Shown here piece by piece: positions 12,318-14,310 of a stretch of 14,310 bases of DNA (positions are counted from its first letter, which is position 1; every line of letters starts with the position of its first letter). The notes below the pieces were generated by a model, which was not told where the DNA came from, did no database searches, and was given only the letters and a program-made list of their open reading frames with translations. This DNA is from DASTRU01 sp035761045 (lineage in GTDB: Bacteria; Pseudomonadota; Gammaproteobacteria; Burkholderiales; Burkholderiaceae_E), in assembly GCA_035761045.1 (NCBI GenBank), contig DASTRU010000303.1:1-14310 (forward strand), read 5' to 3'. Both the position numbers and the translations under genes were made by a program.

Positions 12318-14310
12318 ATGAACCTATCGCGCTTTTTTATCGACCGCCCGATCTTCGCGGCGGTGTTATCAATCTTCATCGTGATCGCGGGCTTGGCGTC
12401 GATGCCGAATCTGCCGATCTCGCAATACCCGGAAATCGCGCCGCCGGTCGTCACCGTGCAAGCGGTGTATCCGGGCGCGAGCGCCGAGACGATCGCGCAA
12501 ACCGTGGCCGCGCCCATCGAGAACGCGATCAACGGCGTCGAGAAGATGCTTTACATGGCGTCAACGTCCACGTCGAACGGCGTCGTGCAAATTCAAGTCA
12601 CGTTCGATATCGGCACCGATGTCGATCAAGCCGCGCTTAACGTTAACAACCGCGTCAAGCAAATCGAAGCGCGCTTGCCGCAAGAAGTACGGCGCCAAGG
12701 CGTGACGGTGGAAAAAGGTTCGTCGGCGTTCTTGCAGGTGGTGGCCTTCTCGTCGCCCGATGGGCGCTTCGATGATCTGTACACGAGCAACTACGTCACG
12801 CTCAACGTGCTTGACCAACTCAAGCGCGTGCCGGGCACGACCAATGTGCAGATCTTCGGCGCGAAGGATTACGCGATGCGCATTTGGCTTAAGCCCGATC
12901 GTCTCGCGCAATTGCAATTGTCGGTCGCCGATGTCGCGGCCGCCGTCAACGAACAAAACGCGCAATTCGCCGCGGGTAAGGTCGGGCAAAGCCCCACGGG
13001 CGGGCCGCAAGAGATGGTCTATACGGTGACCACGCAAGGCCGCTTGTCCGATCCTAAGGAATTCGAGCAAATCATTATTCGCAGCAATGCCGACGGCAGC
13101 GCGGTGCGACTCAAGGATGTGGCCCGCGTTGAACTGGGTTCGCGCGATTACGACTTCATCGGTCGCATCAATGGGCAACCCGCGACCTTGGTCGGCATCT
13201 TCTTGCAACCAGGCGCGAATGCGTTGGCGGTGGGCGAAGCGGTCAAGTCCGAAGTCGCGCGCTTGGCGCAACGGTTTCCGCAAGGGCTGACGTACACCAT
13301 CGCCTACGACACCACGCGCTTCGTCGAAGTCTCGATCCGCGAAGTGGTGAAGACACTCGCCGAAGCCATGGTGCTCGTCTTCCTCGTCGTGTTCTTGTTC
13401 TTGCAAAACTGGCGCGCGACCTTGATTCCGACCATCGCGGTGCCAGTCTCGTTGATCGGTACCTTCGCGGGCTTGTTGTTGCTCGGTTACTCGATCAACA
13501 CGCTGACCTTATTCGGCATGGTGCTCGCCATCGGCATCGTGGTGGACGACGCGATCGTCGTGCTCGAAAACGTCGAGCGCCACATGCAGGAAGAACACGT
13601 CACCGCCTACGAGGCCGCGATTCGCGCGATGAAGGAAGTCACCGGCCCCGTCATCGCCATCGTGCTCGTGCTGTGCGCGGTGTTCGTGCCGATCGCGTTC
13701 CTGGGTGGCCTGACCGGCGAGCTGTATCGCCAATTCGCGGTCACGATCGCGATCGCGGTGGTGATCTCGGGCGTCGTCGCGCTCACGCTCACGCCGTCGT
13801 TGTGCGTGTTGATTTTGAAGAAGGGGCATCGCGAGCCAGGCCGTTTCTTTCGCTGGTTCAACGCGTGGTTCGCGTGGGTCACGACGCGTTATGTCGGCGG
13901 CGTGGGCTTCATGGTGCGTCGGGCCTTGCTTGGCATCGTGTTGTTCGCGGGCATGATCGCGATCACCGCGGGTCTGTGGCGCGCCACGCCGGGTTCGCTC
14001 GTGCCCGATGAAGACCAAGGCTTTTACATCGCCGCGGTCATCTTGCCGGACGGCGCCTCGCTGCAACGGACCGACGCGGCGGTTAAGCAAGTGATCGACG
14101 TCATTAAATCCAACCCGTACAACCAAGACGTGGTCGCGTTCACCGGCTTTGATTTTTTAGGTGGCGGCTATCGCAACAACGCGGCCACCATCTTCGTCAC
14201 GCAAAAGCATTGGGACGAACGCCCGGTGCCCGTGCAAGCCTTGGTCGGCGAGTTGTTCATGAAGACCGGCCACATCAAGGAAGCCTTGGTACTCGCGTTT
14301 AATCCGCCAC
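12318..14310 (+). CDS. acrB: RND multidrug efflux pump, HAE1 family (partial, 3' end outside window)
   Basis: The first 664 residues of a pump of about 1,040 residues are present, with the frame open to the window edge. It begins MNLSRFFIDRPIFAAVLSIF, the standard start of HAE1 proteins (first transmembrane helix at about 10-28). A porter-domain loop with PISQYPEIAPP near 33-43 and YPGASAETI follows. The proton-relay pair is Asp410-Asp411 in GIVVDDAIVVLENVER (AcrB Asp407-Asp408), and the next helix contains TGPVIAIVLVLCAVFVPIAF. Second-half sequence starts with the large periplasmic loop (PDEDQGFYIAAVILPDGASL). Details such as LTGELYRQFAVTIAIAVVIS recall MexF as much as AcrB. It works as a proton-driven trimer in the inner membrane with the adaptor upstream to expel hydrophobic drugs. 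No outer-membrane channel gene is visible; it may follow to the right. No strong ribosome binding site was seen in the 20-bp spacer. Confidence 0.96.
   Translation, partial: MNLSRFFIDRPIFAAVLSIFIVIAGLASMPNLPISQYPEIAPPVVTVQAVYPGASAETIAQTVAAPIENAINGVEKMLYMASTSTSNGVVQIQVTFDIGTDVDQAALNVNNRVKQIEARLPQEVRRQGVTVEKGSSAFLQVVAFSSPDGRFDDLYTSNYVTLNVLDQLKRVPGTTNVQIFGAKDYAMRIWLKPDRLAQLQLSVADVAAAVNEQNAQFAAGKVGQSPTGGPQEMVYTVTTQGRLSDPKEFEQIIIRSNADGSAVRLKDVARVELGSRDYDFIGRINGQPATLVGIFLQPGANALAVGEAVKSEVARLAQRFPQGLTYTIAYDTTRFVEVSIREVVKTLAEAMVLVFLVVFLFLQNWRATLIPTIAVPVSLIGTFAGLLLLGYSINTLTLFGMVLAIGIVVDDAIVVLENVERHMQEEHVTAYEAAIRAMKEVTGPVIAIVLVLCAVFVPIAFLGGLTGELYRQFAVTIAIAVVISGVVALTLTPSLCVLILKKGHREPGRFFRWFNAWFAWVTTRYVGGVGFMVRRALLGIVLFAGMIAITAGLWRATPGSLVPDEDQGFYIAAVILPDGASLQRTDAAVKQVIDVIKSNPYNQDVVAFTGFDFLGGGYRNNAATIFVTQKHWDERPVPVQALVGELFMKTGHIKEALVLAFNPP

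Noticed and set aside
12561..13406. A 281-codon minus-strand open frame inside the RND pump gene
   Set aside because: It is a shadow of the pump's codon pattern; the composition (many H, D, E, R) resembles no family and the sense strand is unambiguous.
13509..14126. A 205-codon minus-strand open frame near the right edge
   Set aside because: Antisense to conserved pump sequence including the proton-relay region; composition is low-complexity His/Arg/Asp.

Overview
The window is GC-rich proteobacterial chromosomal DNA. The gene families (Csu-type fimbriae, LplT, beta-class glutathione transferase, an AcrR/RND efflux locus) point to a beta- or gammaproteobacterium; I cannot name the genus. Synonymous codon use is odd for such DNA: glutamine is mostly CAA and leucine mostly CTC or TTG, while CAG and CTG, normally dominant in GC-rich proteobacteria, are scarce. 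Genes are tightly packed and no stretch over 300 bases lacks a gene. I saw no tRNA, rRNA, CRISPR array, insertion sequence or phage gene.

Left part (1-3963). The 3' end of a fimbrial usher overlaps by ATGA a small exported spore-coat-U-domain protein, the end of a chaperone-usher (Csu-like) pilus operon. Convergent to it on the minus strand lies upp (uracil phosphoribosyltransferase, GTG start), then an ECF sigma factor and its RskA-type anti-sigma factor, the last two also joined by an ATGA overlap. Divergent from upp is an LplT-type lysophospholipid transporter.

Middle part (3964-8736). A 211-bp leader with a CRP-like site and a small palindrome precedes a membrane histidine kinase of the HisKA_3 type, which overlaps (ATGA) a NarL/FixJ response regulator: a complete two-component pair. 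After 156 bp comes a soluble GAF-PAS-PAS sensor with a full ATP-binding domain but an aspartate where the phosphoacceptor histidine should be.

Right part (8737-14310). A long hairpin leads into a DODA-type extradiol dioxygenase homologue and a beta-class glutathione S-transferase. Convergent to these is an AcrR-like TetR repressor. It diverges from an RND adaptor gene and a HAE1-type RND pump gene that runs off the window. A perfect 26-bp palindrome in the divergent promoter region closely resembles the E. coli AcrR operator, so this is an AcrR-controlled multidrug efflux locus. The outer-membrane channel, if linked, lies beyond the right edge.

Most genes belong to known families, and I do not see a clearly new multi-gene system. 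The least ordinary items are the histidine-less sensor kinase, the hairpin before the dioxygenase gene, the CAG/CTG codon avoidance and the upp-sigma-anti-sigma arrangement.
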